From assembly GCF_000376565.1 (NCBI RefSeq), contig NZ_BARG01000031.1, positions 124,001-188,000 on the forward strand: DNA of 64,000 bases, written 5' to 3'. This DNA is from Streptomyces hokutonensis (lineage in GTDB: Bacteria; Actinomycetota; Actinomycetes; Streptomycetales; Streptomycetaceae). Below are positions 50,016-60,465 of the stretch, piece by piece (position 1 is the stretch's first letter; the number at the start of each line of letters is the position of its first letter). The notes beneath the pieces are model-generated. The model was given only the letters and a program-made list of their open reading frames with translations. It did not search any database and was not told the DNA's origin. The translations under genes and the position numbers were made by a program.

Positions 50016-50960
50016 GTGCCCGAAATACTCAAAGCGCCTCTGGTCCTCGAATTTCCCTTCACCCGTTCCCTCGGGCCCGTGCAAAGCGCCTTTCTCACCG
50101 GGCTGCGGGAGCGTGTCGTCCTCGGAGTGAAGACCGGCGACGGACGCACCCTCGTCCCTCCCGTCGAGTACGACCCCGTCACCGCCGAGGAGATTCGCGA
50201 TCTCGTCGAGGTCGCCTCCACCGGGACGGTCACCACCTGGGCCTGGAATCACGAACCCCGGCGCGGGCAGCCCCTCGACACGCCGTTCGCATGGGTTCTG
50301 GTCCGGCTCGACGGCGCCGACACCGCCCTTCTGCACGCCCTCGACGCGCCCGGCCCCGACGCCGTGCGCACCGGGATGCGCGTCCGGGTCCGCTGGGCCG
50401 AGGAACGTGCCGGTGCCATCACGGACATCGCCTGCTTCGAGCCGTACGACGGGGACGAGACGCGCCAAACCAGCGGCCGCAGCGGTGAGTTCGAGAACAT
50501 GGCCACCGGCATCGTCGCCCCGGCCCGCCTCGACTACGTCTACTCGCCCGGCCGCGCCCAGACCGACTACATCCACGCGCTCTCCGAGCAGCGCACCGTC
50601 GGTGAACGCTGCCCGTCCTGCCGCAAGGTGTACGTCCCGCCGAGGGGGGCGTGTCCCACATGTGGTGTCGCCACGGCGGAACATGTCGAAGTGGGGCCGC
50701 GCGGCACAGTCACCACGTTCTGCATCGTCAACATCAAGGCGAAGAACCTCGACATCGAGGTGCCGTACGTCTACGCGCACATCGCCCTCGACGGAGCCGA
50801 CCTCGCGCTGCACGGGCGGATCGGCGGCATCCCGTACGACCAGGTGCGGATGGGGCTGCGGGTCGAGGCGGTGTGGAGCGAGGGGGGCCGTTACCCGGAC
50901 CACTACCGGCCGACCGGTGAGCCCGACGCGGACTACGACGCCTACAAGGAGCTGCTGTGA
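50016..50960 (+). CDS. Tandem DUF35 (OB-fold, Zn-ribbon) protein, Rv3521-like (314 aa)
   Basis: Two DUF35-type OB folds. The N-terminal half (about 5-150; LVPPVEYDPVTAEEIRDLVE, GTVTTWAWNHEP) lacks cysteines. The C-terminal half (about 185-314) has a rubredoxin-like zinc ribbon with two CxxC pairs (RCPSCRKVYVPPRGACPTCG) and an OB fold (GTVTTFCIVNIKAKNL, ALHGRIGGIPYDQVRMGLRV). DUF35 proteins form complexes with SCP-x thiolase-like aldolases in steroid degradation (as ChsH2-Ltp2). GTG at 50016 follows AGGAG. Downstream Ltp4/Ltp3-like genes repeat the Rv3521-Rv3522-Rv3523 order. Confidence 0.92.
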   Translation: MPEILKAPLVLEFPFTRSLGPVQSAFLTGLRERVVLGVKTGDGRTLVPPVEYDPVTAEEIRDLVEVASTGTVTTWAWNHEPRRGQPLDTPFAWVLVRLDGADTALLHALDAPGPDAVRTGMRVRVRWAEERAGAITDIACFEPYDGDETRQTSGRSGEFENMATGIVAPARLDYVYSPGRAQTDYIHALSEQRTVGERCPSCRKVYVPPRGACPTCGVATAEHVEVGPRGTVTTFCIVNIKAKNLDIEVPYVYAHIALDGADLALHGRIGGIPYDQVRMGLRVEAVWSEGGRYPDHYRPTGEPDADYDAYKELL

Positions 50961-50977
50961 TGCATGGAGCTGCCGCG

Positions 50978-52020
50978 ATGCGTGAGATCGCCGTCGTCGC
51001 CTTCGCGCAGACCGACCACCGGCGCACCACCGACGAGCTCTCCGAGGTGGAGATGCTCATGCCGGTCCTGCACGGCGTACTCGAACAGACCGGCCTCAAG
51101 ACCGCCGACATCGACTTCACCTGCTCCGGATCCAGCGACTACCTCGCCGGCCGCGCCTTCTCCTTCACCCTCGCCCTCGACGGCGTCGGCGCCTGGCCGC
51201 CGATCTCCGAGTCACATGTCGAGATGGACGGCGCCTGGGCGCTCTACGAGGCCTGGACCAAGCTGCTGACCGGCGACGCCGACACCGCGCTCGTCTACTC
51301 GTACGGCAAGTCGTCCCCCGGCTCCGTACGCGATGTCCTGACCCGGCAGCTCGACCCGTACTACGTCGCTCCCCTGTGGCCGGACTCCGTCGCCCTCGCC
51401 GCCCTCCAGGCGCAGGCCCTCATCGACGCCGGTGACACGGACGAGCCCGCGCTCGCCGCCGTGGCCGCCCGCAGCCGGACCGACGCGAGCGCCAACTCCC
51501 ATGCGCAGGTGCGGGGTTCGGTGCCGCAAGGGGAGTACGTGGTACGGCCGTTGCGTACCGGTGACTGTCCGCCGATCGGGGACGGAGCCGCCGCCGTCAT
51601 CCTCGCGGCCGGGGACCGGGCCCGTGAACTGTGCGAACGGCCCGCCTGGATCAGGGGCATTGACCACCGCATCGAGGCACACGGTCTGGGCGTAAGGGAG
51701 TTGACCGACTCGCCGTCTGCGCGCCTTGCCGCCGAGAAGGCCGGGGCTTTTGAACGGCCTGTCGACACAGCCGAGTTGCACGCGCCGTTCACCGCGCAGG
51801 AGGTCGTGCTGCGCAAGGCGCTGCGCCTCGGGGACGACGTGCGCGTCAACCCGTCCGGTGGAGCCCTTGCCGCGAACCCCGTCATGGCCGCCGGGCTGAT
51901 CCGCATCGGCGAGGCCGCCGCCCGTATCCACCGCGGCGAGTCCGACCGGGCCCTCGCCCACGCCACCTCCGGCCCCTGTCTGCAACAGAACCTGGTCGCC
52001 GTACTCGAAGGGGATCCGCG

Positions 52021-52024
<4 letters not shown>
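50978..52024 (+). CDS. ltp4: Ltp4-like lipid-transfer/thiolase-family protein, Rv3522-like (348 aa)
   Basis: Thiolase-superfamily protein of the SCP-x/Ltp group. REIAVVAFAQTDHRRTTDEL at the start, TCSGSSDYLAGRAF in place of a classic thiolase Cys loop, DGAAAVILAAGDRA in the middle, NPSGGALAANPVMAAGLIRI and ATSGPCLQQNLVAVL near the end. Ltp3 and Ltp4 of Rhodococcus are aldol-lyases for C24-branched sterol side chains. ATG at 50978 is preceded by GGAGCTG; GTG 50957 or ATG 50960, overlapping the DUF35 stop, are alternatives. The next gene overlaps by ATGA. Confidence 0.88.
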
Positions 52025-53187
<1,163 letters not shown>

Positions 53188-53269
53188 AAGGTCCCCCTCA
53201 CGTGGCCTGTTGGCATCAGAAACCGATCGCTAGGCTGGCCGCGGACGACGAACCGGGAGGAGCACGGAC

Positions 53270-53512
53270 GTGGCCGAGAGCACCATCCAGCAGCACCCGC
53301 TTGCGGGCTGGGACAAGCCGGAGCTGGACCTCAGTGACGCCGAGTGGCATTCAGGGAGCCGTGGACTGGGGGATGTCCAGATCGCCTTTGTCGAGGGATT
53401 CATCGCCATGCGCAACAGTGGCCGCCCGGAAAGCCCTTCCTTGATCTTCACGCCCGCGGAATGGGGCGCGTTCGTGTCGGGGGCGCGAGAAGGGGAGTTC
53501 GACCTGACCTGA
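53270..53512 (+). CDS. DUF397 domain protein (80 aa)
   Basis: Small DUF397 protein with core motif GDVQIAFVEGFIAMRNSGRP and FTPAEWGAFVSGAREGEFDL. GTG at 53270 follows GGGAGGAGC. DUF397 proteins usually lie beside an Xre-type regulator as a regulatory pair and number dozens per Streptomyces genome; here no such partner is adjacent, so it is an orphan. Cytosolic. Confidence 0.88.
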   Translation: MAESTIQQHPLAGWDKPELDLSDAEWHSGSRGLGDVQIAFVEGFIAMRNSGRPESPSLIFTPAEWGAFVSGAREGEFDLT

Positions 53513-53627
53513 AGGGCGTTCCACCTGTTTTTCCGGACACGCGACCTCGAGTGCCCTTCCGGAGCCGGCGCCTGAGCCAGGCTGGCCCCGGAGGGGGAAG
53601 TCCCGTCATCCCGGAGGTCAGGAACCC

Positions 53628-54533
53628 ATGAGCATTCTGCCGGTCATCGCGGCGGTCGACGGTTCGGACGACAGCCTGCGCGCCCTGGACTGGGCCCTCG
53701 ACGCCGCGCGTGGACGCGAGGCGCCGCTGCGGGTCGTCCATGTGTGGCAGTACGCCGCAGCCTGGACGCCCCCCGGTGTCCTGGTCGCCGGACCGCCCGG
53801 CCCGGATGAGGACGAGGTGCTCGACCAGGTCCGCACCTACCTCGACGGGCGCCCCGACCGGCCCGTCATGGAGTACCTCGGGCTACAAGGTGCACCGGGT
53901 GCCGTCCTGCCCGAACTCGGCGCGGGCGCACAGCTGTTGGTGCTCGGTTCCCGTGGCCGCGGCGGCTTCGCCAGCCTGCTGCTCGGCTCCAACGGCATGG
54001 CCGCCGCCCGCGACGCCGACTGCCCCGTCGTCGTGGTGCCCCGGCCCGGACGCACGGTGCACGACGCGCCACCGGCCGAACCCGGGCCGCGCGTGGTTGT
54101 AGGCCTGCACGTGGACAGCCCCGACGACACCACCCTCGCCTTCGCCTTCGCCGAGGCGGCCCTGCGCGGAGCCCGTCTCCAGGTCGTCGCCGCGTATCCG
54201 TGGCCGCCGCAGACCTGGGCGTCCGCCGGTGAACTCGTCCCGCCGGTCATCGACCAGGACGCCGTCGAGAACGAGACCCGCGTCCTCACCGAGGCCCTCC
54301 TGGCCCCGCACCGCAAGGACCACCCGGCCGTCCGCGTCGAGCCGTACGTCGCACCGGGCGACGCGGCCGGTCACCTCGTCGCCGCCTCCAAGGACGCGGA
54401 CCTCGTCGTCGTGGGCCGCCACCGCCGACGTCTGCTGGCGCCGGCCAGGCTGATCGGCTCGGTCACCCAGGCGGTCCTGCTGCACGCGGCGAGCCCGGTC
54501 GCGGTGGTGCCGCCGCAGACCTTGGAGGAGTGA
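53628..54533 (+). CDS. Universal stress protein with two UspA domains (301 aa)
   Basis: Tandem UspA protein. Domain 1 (about 3-140): ILPVIAAVDGSDDSLRALDW and ATP-loop LVLGSRGRGGFASLLLGSNG. Domain 2 (about 155-295): RVVVGLHVDSPDDTTLAFAF and VVVGRHRRRLLAPARLIGSV. The G-x2-G-x9-G ATP motif is intact in domain 1 and degenerate in domain 2. ATG at 53628 with CCGGAGG upstream. Such proteins respond to hypoxia and stress in actinobacteria. It is isolated between unrelated genes. Confidence 0.94.
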   Translation: MSILPVIAAVDGSDDSLRALDWALDAARGREAPLRVVHVWQYAAAWTPPGVLVAGPPGPDEDEVLDQVRTYLDGRPDRPVMEYLGLQGAPGAVLPELGAGAQLLVLGSRGRGGFASLLLGSNGMAAARDADCPVVVVPRPGRTVHDAPPAEPGPRVVVGLHVDSPDDTTLAFAFAEAALRGARLQVVAAYPWPPQTWASAGELVPPVIDQDAVENETRVLTEALLAPHRKDHPAVRVEPYVAPGDAAGHLVAASKDADLVVVGRHRRRLLAPARLIGSVTQAVLLHAASPVAVVPPQTLEE

Positions 54534-54690
54534 GACCGTGCCGGACCGCGCACCGGAGAAAACTGGCCAGTACGCCTTTGTCGACTAACCGGCCGCGGCA
54601 CCCTCGGAAAGCGTACGCTGAGGTCCCTGTAGCTCACGGTATGCGTTCGCTCCCCGCGCGGACGCGCCCGCCGTGGCAGGGGGTATGGGG

Positions 54691-57603
54691 ATGGGACAGC
54701 GAAGCGCGCGCGGCAACAGGACGCTCTTCGAACGGGAGGGTGAACTCCTCGCCGTGGACGACGCGTTGGGCGAGCTCACAGGCCTGCGCACGGACGGCGC
54801 CGAGCCGGGACACCGGCCCCGTGGCGCCCTGCTCGCCTTCGCGGGACGGGCCGGCATCGGCAAGACGACCCTCCTCACCGAGGTACGCCGTCGCGCCGCC
54901 GCACAGGGCTGCACCGTGCTGTCCGCGCGAGGCGGCGACCAGGAACAGCGCGTCGCCTTCCACGTAGCCCGCCAGCTGCTGCAACCGCAGTTCGCCGGCT
55001 CCGCCGACGCCGATCTCCGCACCGCGCTGGGCAGTTGGTACGACATCGTCGGCCCGGCCCTCGGTCTGTGCGCCCCCACCGAAGGCTCCCCGCCCGACCA
55101 GCAGGGCCTGCGCGACGGCCTCGACTGGGTGCTCACCCACCTCGCGGTGAAGCGCGCCCCGATGGTCCTCGTCCTCGACGACGCGCACTGGGCCGACCCC
55201 GAATCCCTGGGCTGGCTGGCCGCGTTCGCGCCCCGCGCCGAACAACTCCCGCTCCTGGTCGTCGTCGCCTACCGCCCCGACGAACTCCCCGACCACGCCG
55301 AGTCGTTCAGGGGGCTGCCCGGCCGGGCCGGCGGTCGCCCCCTCGACCTGGAACCGCTCAGCGTCGACGCCGTCGCCGGCCTGGTGCGCGAGACGCTCGG
55401 CGAGCACGCCGACGACGCGTTCTGTCGGGAGTGCTGGGCGGTCACCGCCGGGAACCCGTTCGAGACCGTGGAACTCACCGCCAAGATCCACGACCGGGGC
55501 CTGACCCCCACCGAGTCCGGGGCCTACCTGCTGCGCGATCTCGCCGCCGCCATCAAGGGCAGCGGCCTCCTCACCCGCCTCGAACGCCTCGGCACCTCGA
55601 CCGTCCGCTTCGCCTGGGCCTGCGCGGTCCTCGGCACCGAGACCCGTCCGGCGCTCGCCGCCGCCGTCGCCGGACTCGGCCACGAGGAGGCCGCCGACGC
55701 CGCCGAGGCGCTGCGCGGCGCCCGCATCCTCACCAGCACGCCGACCGCCGAGGGCACCCTCGAATTCGTGCACCCGCTCATCGCCACCGCCGTCTACCGG
55801 GCCATCCCCTCCGGCGTCCGAGTGGCCCTGCACGGTCAGGCCGCCTGGTGCGTCATCAACGACGGCCAGGGCCCCTCCGCCGCCGCCCGCCACCTCATGG
55901 AGACCCACCCCGACGGCGACAACTGGGTCGTCCAGCAACTCCGCGCGGCAGCGGGCGAAACCCTCCGCGCCGGCGCCCCCGACACCGCCCGCAGCTACCT
56001 CGCCCGCGCCCTGCGCGAACCCCCGCCCTTCGACGACCGGGCCGCCGTCCTCTACGAACTGGGCAGCGCCTCCCTGCTCACCGAACCGGCGACCACCGTC
56101 AACCATCTGCGGGCCGCCCTCGAAGAACCGATCACTGACGCGGGCCTGCGGCAGAACATCGTCTACCGGCTCTCCCAGGTCCTCGCCCACAGCGACCGCC
56201 TCGCCGAGGCCTCCGACACCCTCGCCCGCGAGATCCGCGTCACCGACGACGCCCGGGTCAAACTCCGCATGCTCTCCGAGCAGTTCATGTGGGACGCCTT
56301 CCGCGCCGACGAACCCGACCACCCCTCGCGCTCCCGCCGCCTCACCAAACTCGCCGACCGCCTCAAGGGCCGCGACCTGACCGAGCGGTACATCATCGGC
56401 CTGCGCACCTGGGACGCCGTACTCCGTGGCGAACCCGCCCATGTGGCCCTCCACCATGCCGAGCGCGCTCTGGACGGTGGCCTCGGGTGGGCGGAGGCCG
56501 ACCGCGGCTTCGAAGTACCGGTGCTGGTCGCCCTCGCCCACATGTACTGCGACCGGCCCGGCCGCGCCGAGGAACTCTTCGCCGCCGGCATCGCCGACTT
56601 CGAGCAACAGGGCTGGCGCGGCGCCCACTTGGCCTTCGGCTACACCCTGCTCGGCTACCTCCGCTACCGGCGCGGCCGGCTCGCCGAGGCCGAGGACTTC
56701 GCCCGCGCGGGCCTGCGCCTCGCCGAGCGGGTCGGACCCGGCACCCCCGTCTACTGGTACGGCACCGGCATCCTCATCGAGGTCCTGCTCGCCCGCGGCC
56801 GGGTCGCGGAGGCCGCGCGACTCGCCGAGGACCACGCCTTCGCGGAACCCTTCCCGGCCGCCGTCGTCTTCCCGGACGCCCAGACCGTGTACGGCGAACT
56901 GCTGCTGGCCCGCGGCCTCGTCAAGGAAGCGGCCGAGGAACTGGCAGCCGCTGGCCGCCGCCTCGACCCCCGCGGCATCCGCAACCCCGCCTGGTGCCCC
57001 TGGCAGCTCCACCTGGCCCGCGCCGAGCGCCACGAGACCCCCGAGCGCGCCGTCGCCACCGCCCACGAAGCGGTCGCCCGCGCCCGCCAGTTCGGCACTC
57101 CGTCCGCCATCGGCCAGGCCCTGCGCGTCGCCGCCGAGGTCTCCTCCGGCTCGGCCCGCGTCAAACTCCTCGAGGAGTCCGTCGCCCACCTCGAACGCTC
57201 CCCGGCCGCCTACGAGTTGGCGTGCGCACTGGTAGCCCTCGGCACCGAACTCCGCCACACCGGCCGTTCCACCGAAGCCGCCGACTACCTCTACCGAGGC
57301 CTCGACACAGCCGTCCACTGCGGCGCCGAAGGCCTCGCCGACACCACCCGAGCCGAACTCGCCGCCGCCGGCCTACGCCCCCGCCGCCTCCACACCACCG
57401 AAACAGACACCCTCACCACCGACGAACGCACAGCGGCAACCCTGGCCGCCCACGGCAGCACCGACCACGAGATCGCCGTAGAACTCCACACAGACGAACA
57501 AAAAGCGGTACGCCTCCTCTCGGCGGCCTACCAAAAACTGGGCACAGACAGGACAGGCCTGGAAACAGCACTGATCAAACCAACGGAAGGCCGAACCCCC
57601 TAG
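54691..57603 (+). CDS. Large ATP-binding LuxR-like (LAL-type) regulator with degenerate HTH (970 aa)
   Basis: LAL/STAND-type regulator. Walker A FAGRAGIGKTTLL (about 50-62), Walker B MVLVLDDAHWADPESLG (about 158-174), then a long TPR-like alpha-helical region (GRAEELFAAGIADFEQQGW, GRLAEAEDFARAGLRLAE, ALVALGTELRHTGRSTEAAD). At the C-terminus a LuxR-HTH-like segment (LTTDERTAATLAAHGSTDHE then IAVELHTDEQKAVRLLSAAYQ) keeps spacing, but the usual T-V-x-x-H-L recognition residues are altered, so DNA binding may be weakened. ATG at 54691 has AGGGGG seven bases upstream; ATG 54685 and GTG 54673 are alternatives. Target unknown. Confidence 0.88.
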   Translation: MGQRSARGNRTLFEREGELLAVDDALGELTGLRTDGAEPGHRPRGALLAFAGRAGIGKTTLLTEVRRRAAAQGCTVLSARGGDQEQRVAFHVARQLLQPQFAGSADADLRTALGSWYDIVGPALGLCAPTEGSPPDQQGLRDGLDWVLTHLAVKRAPMVLVLDDAHWADPESLGWLAAFAPRAEQLPLLVVVAYRPDELPDHAESFRGLPGRAGGRPLDLEPLSVDAVAGLVRETLGEHADDAFCRECWAVTAGNPFETVELTAKIHDRGLTPTESGAYLLRDLAAAIKGSGLLTRLERLGTSTVRFAWACAVLGTETRPALAAAVAGLGHEEAADAAEALRGARILTSTPTAEGTLEFVHPLIATAVYRAIPSGVRVALHGQAAWCVINDGQGPSAAARHLMETHPDGDNWVVQQLRAAAGETLRAGAPDTARSYLARALREPPPFDDRAAVLYELGSASLLTEPATTVNHLRAALEEPITDAGLRQNIVYRLSQVLAHSDRLAEASDTLAREIRVTDDARVKLRMLSEQFMWDAFRADEPDHPSRSRRLTKLADRLKGRDLTERYIIGLRTWDAVLRGEPAHVALHHAERALDGGLGWAEADRGFEVPVLVALAHMYCDRPGRAEELFAAGIADFEQQGWRGAHLAFGYTLLGYLRYRRGRLAEAEDFARAGLRLAERVGPGTPVYWYGTGILIEVLLARGRVAEAARLAEDHAFAEPFPAAVVFPDAQTVYGELLLARGLVKEAAEELAAAGRRLDPRGIRNPAWCPWQLHLARAERHETPERAVATAHEAVARARQFGTPSAIGQALRVAAEVSSGSARVKLLEESVAHLERSPAAYELACALVALGTELRHTGRSTEAADYLYRGLDTAVHCGAEGLADTTRAELAAAGLRPRRLHTTETDTLTTDERTAATLAAHGSTDHEIAVELHTDEQKAVRLLSAAYQKLGTDRTGLETALIKPTEGRTP

Positions 57604-57645
57604 GGGCGCGGGGAACTGCGCGACAAGCCACGACGAGCCCGCAGC
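57602..57645. repeat. Dispersed 44-bp intergenic repeat, copy 2 (inverted)
   Basis: AGGGGCGCGGGGAACTGCGC begins inside the stop codon of the LAL regulator gene and runs to 57645. It is the reverse complement of the block at 49928-49971 with a few differences. The position at a gene end fits a mobile or REP-like intergenic element. Confidence 0.7.
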
Positions 57646-57714
57646 CGAACGACGACCCGCACCCGGCACCTGGCCACGGCCCCACCGCCGGACGGCACCC
57701 CGTACCATGTCTCC

Positions 57715-58212
57715 ATGTCGTTCCTCCGCCGCCGCAGCGCCACCCCCGCCGGCCCCGAATTCGATGTGCTGGCCATGGACCCGGGCGACTGGCCCGGCAA
57801 CCTCGGCGCCGGTCTGCTGCCCGCCCCCGACGGCACCTGCCAGGGCGTGTTCCTGCGGTACGACCTGTTCGGCGGCCGCGGCCCCGCGATGGTCATCGGC
57901 AACCTCCCGGAGGGCTCCCCGGCCCGTGACGTCGCCGAGGACGAGGTCCCCTTCGAGGTCGCGCAACTGCTCCTCGCGCTGGAGAACGACGAGGAGGTGA
58001 CCGTCGTAGGCACCGAGGACATGCCGGTGATGCAGGGCGACAACCTGCTGATCGTGCGCCGCCTCAAGCTCTCCGAGAGCCGGATCTCCTGCGTCCAGTT
58101 CGACCGCAGCGACAACGTCCTGGTCACCATCGCCGCCTGGGACCGCCCCATCACGGACGACCTCTACGCCCTGCTGAAACCGCTCCCGGCGGAACTGTTC
58201 CAGCAGGGCTGA
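57715..58212 (+). CDS. Conserved hypothetical protein (165 aa)
   Basis: Soluble protein, probably of a Streptomyces-type hypothetical family. SFLRRRSATPAGPEFDVLAM opens it; GVFLRYDLFGGRGPAMVIGN, EVPFEVAQLLLALENDEEVT and ESRISCVQFDRSDNVLVTIA look like alternating strands and helices. No signal peptide, membrane segment or catalytic motif. ATG at 57715. Convergent with the amidase gene, 7 bases apart. Not recognised. Confidence 0.8.
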   Translation: MSFLRRRSATPAGPEFDVLAMDPGDWPGNLGAGLLPAPDGTCQGVFLRYDLFGGRGPAMVIGNLPEGSPARDVAEDEVPFEVAQLLLALENDEEVTVVGTEDMPVMQGDNLLIVRRLKLSESRISCVQFDRSDNVLVTIAAWDRPITDDLYALLKPLPAELFQQG

Positions 58213-58219
58213 GGCCCCG

Positions 58220-60190
58220 CTACCGGCCCGACCGCTCCAGCGTCACATCGGCGGCCCGGACGAACTCCACCCGGTGGCCGTACTGGATCTCGTAGTAGAG
58301 ATCGTTTCCTACGACGACCTTGTGCGAGTCGGTGGTGAAGGTGACCGCGTAGTAGTACTCGCCGGGCACCTTGCCGCCGACCACGTACTTCTGGCCCTTG
58401 GGCAGGGTGTACGGCAGCGGGGACACCGCCTGGACGGGCACTCCCGCCGGATAGGCCGAGGCCTCCGGGTAGGCGCGGCCGTACACGGGGACGCTGTCCA
58501 GACCGTCCTTCGGTGTGATCACCCAGCCGGCCGCCCCGACCGCCGTCGGGTGCTTCTTCGGGTTCTTGAACCAGGCCTCCTGGCCCAGGTACCAGATCGC
58601 GGTCCAGTCGCCGGAACGGTCCGCCACCGCGTACTGCTGTCCGGTGGACACCCGCGAGGACAGGTCGTTCACCCCCGTGGTCGGGGTCGTGCCGAGGCCG
58701 ATGTCCTTGATCAGCGGGTAGGTCTCGCCGGGCCCGGAGTACAGCCGGACCTCGCTCGAGCCGTGCACCGCGCACGGCTGGCCCGCGGTGGCGCAGCCCG
58801 TGTACACCGGCTGGTTGGAGGTGTAGTCGGGGCGGATCGTCACCAGGCCGCCGCTCTTCTTGCCGGTCTGCTCGAAGGGGTGGCCCAGCAGGGCGAAGTA
58901 GTGCGCCCAGTCCCAGTACGGGCCCGGGTCCGTGTGCATCCCGGGGACGGTGGAGGTGGTCGGCCCGGGCACGTTGTCGTGGCCGAGGATGTGCTGGCGG
59001 TCCAGCGGGATGCCGTACTTCTTGGTCAGGTACTTCACCAGACGGGCCGACGAGCGGTACATCGCCTCCGTGTACCAGGCGTCCGGCGCGGCGAGGAAGC
59101 CCTCGTGCTCGATGCCGATCGACTTGGCGTTGATGTACCAGTTGCCCGCGTGCCAGGCCACGTCCTTGGCCTTCACATGCTGGGCGATCAGACCGTCACT
59201 GGAGCGGATCGTGTAGTTCCACGACACATACGTGGGGTCCTGGACCAGGTTCAGGACACCCTCCCACTGGCCTTCCGTGTCATGGATGACGATGTACTTG
59301 ATGCTCTGCGACGCGGGCCGGTCGCCCAGGTCGTGGTTGCCGTAGTCGTTGTCCCCGAACTGGGCGTACGGGGCCGGGATCCACTCGCAGGACACCTTCT
59401 TCGGGCACTCCGTGCCGTCGGCGGAGACGGTGCGCAGCCCGGTTTCCGCCAACTGTGCGGTGTCGGGGGCGAGTTCGGGCTGTGCGGCCAGGGCGACCCG
59501 CTGCCCGGCGTCCGTGGTGCGCTGCTCGCCGGTGTGGATGACGTCGTAGACATCGTTGGCATAGGCGGCGGCCGTCGCGGTGTCGTCCGCGCCGGAGAAG
59601 CGCGCGATCGCGCCGTACCACTCGGCGGGGTCCGCGCTCAGCGGCTCGCCCAGGCCCTTCTGCGCGTCGGCCAGCAGCGCGGCGCCGCCCGCGACATTCG
59701 CGGCCTCGTCGCTACGGAGGTCGGCGGCCGGAAGTCCGGTCAGCTCGGCCGCCTTCGTCAACGTCCGCAGCCGGGCGGGGAGTTGGGCGTTGGCCGGGAG
59801 CTGCGCGGTGGGGTGCAGGGCCGCGCGGGCGCTGTCGCCGCGCGGGTCCTCGGTGCCTTCGCTCAGGTGCTCCGTCGTGGCGATCGCGGTACGCGCGTCC
59901 GTGAGGTGCATCGGGCCGTAGCCGCCGGTCACGCTCGGTGCTCCGCCGTGCGTGTCCCAGCGGGACTGGAGGTAGGAGACGGCCAGCAGCACGGTCTGGG
60001 GCACGTGGTACTCGGCGGACGCCGAGGCGAACGCCCGCTGGAGGGTGGAGGCGGCGGAGCCGGTGGCGTGCTCGGCGGGGGCCGCGCCCAGCAGGGGCAG
60101 CAGCAGGGCGGCGGTGGCGAGCGCGCCGGCGGTTCTCCGCGCGCGTCTGTGCCCGGGAGCGCGGGTGGGGTTGGTCGAGGATCCTCGCAA
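58220..60190 (-). CDS. Secreted N-acetylmuramoyl-L-alanine amidase, amidase_2/PGRP type (656 aa)
   Basis: Exported cell-wall hydrolase. A TTG start at 60190 with a strong AGGAGG site gives the signal peptide RRARRTAGALATAALLLPLL (cleavage near APAEHA). Residues about 48-110 resemble a lytic-transglycosylase-like helical segment (YHVPQTVLLAVSYLQSRWDT). The amidase_2 domain (about 295-450) has zinc ligands and catalytic residues in YIVIHDTEGQWEG, KDVAWHAGNWYINAKS, IGIEHEGF and PGMHTDPGPYWDW. The C-terminal 200 residues contain SH3-like repeats (VRLYSGPGETYPLIKDIGLG). It cleaves the MurNAc-L-Ala bond of peptidoglycan. No gene lies in 60191-60419. Confidence 0.92.
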   Translation of the reverse strand: MRGSSTNPTRAPGHRRARRTAGALATAALLLPLLGAAPAEHATGSAASTLQRAFASASAEYHVPQTVLLAVSYLQSRWDTHGGAPSVTGGYGPMHLTDARTAIATTEHLSEGTEDPRGDSARAALHPTAQLPANAQLPARLRTLTKAAELTGLPAADLRSDEAANVAGGAALLADAQKGLGEPLSADPAEWYGAIARFSGADDTATAAAYANDVYDVIHTGEQRTTDAGQRVALAAQPELAPDTAQLAETGLRTVSADGTECPKKVSCEWIPAPYAQFGDNDYGNHDLGDRPASQSIKYIVIHDTEGQWEGVLNLVQDPTYVSWNYTIRSSDGLIAQHVKAKDVAWHAGNWYINAKSIGIEHEGFLAAPDAWYTEAMYRSSARLVKYLTKKYGIPLDRQHILGHDNVPGPTTSTVPGMHTDPGPYWDWAHYFALLGHPFEQTGKKSGGLVTIRPDYTSNQPVYTGCATAGQPCAVHGSSEVRLYSGPGETYPLIKDIGLGTTPTTGVNDLSSRVSTGQQYAVADRSGDWTAIWYLGQEAWFKNPKKHPTAVGAAGWVITPKDGLDSVPVYGRAYPEASAYPAGVPVQAVSPLPYTLPKGQKYVVGGKVPGEYYYAVTFTTDSHKVVVGNDLYYEIQYGHRVEFVRAADVTLERSGR

Positions 60191-60419
60191 TGCAGCCTCC
60201 TGGGACGGTGGGGTGTGACGATCCGTTCGGGGCCGGGCGTGCGTCAGTGGTACCGGCTGGCCGACGATCCGTCAATCATGCCCAGAGCGAGGTGATTTCC
60301 CTTGTCACCAGGGGATACGAGGAGTTTCGTGGCGGCGGCTTTCGGGCCTGCGGGGCGTCAGTGGACTACACCAATGGGGGAGTCGGATGTGGGGACGCAC
60401 ATGTGGCCGAGACACACGA

Positions 60420-60457
60420 AGGTCCGCGGTGCGCCGCTGCAGGGCGCCCGCGGACCT
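60420..60457 (-). terminator. Stem-loop after the phosphotransferase gene
   Basis: AGGTCCGCG (60420-60428) pairs with CGCGGACCT (60449-60457), with further GC pairing inside (GCGCC/GGCGC). It lies 8 bases past the phosphotransferase stop on the minus strand. The following bases are only weakly U-rich, so it is a typical Streptomyces I-shaped terminator candidate. Confidence 0.55.
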
Positions 60458-60465
60458 CGTCCCCG

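Noticed and set aside
53511..53555. Terminator after the DUF397 gene
   Set aside because: GAAGGGC and GCCCTTC are about 30 bases apart with no consistent inner pairing, too weak to call.
57715..60190. Mobile element signs around the inverted 44-bp repeats
   Set aside because: No transposase, integrase or attachment-site pair was found. The repeats look like short intergenic elements only.
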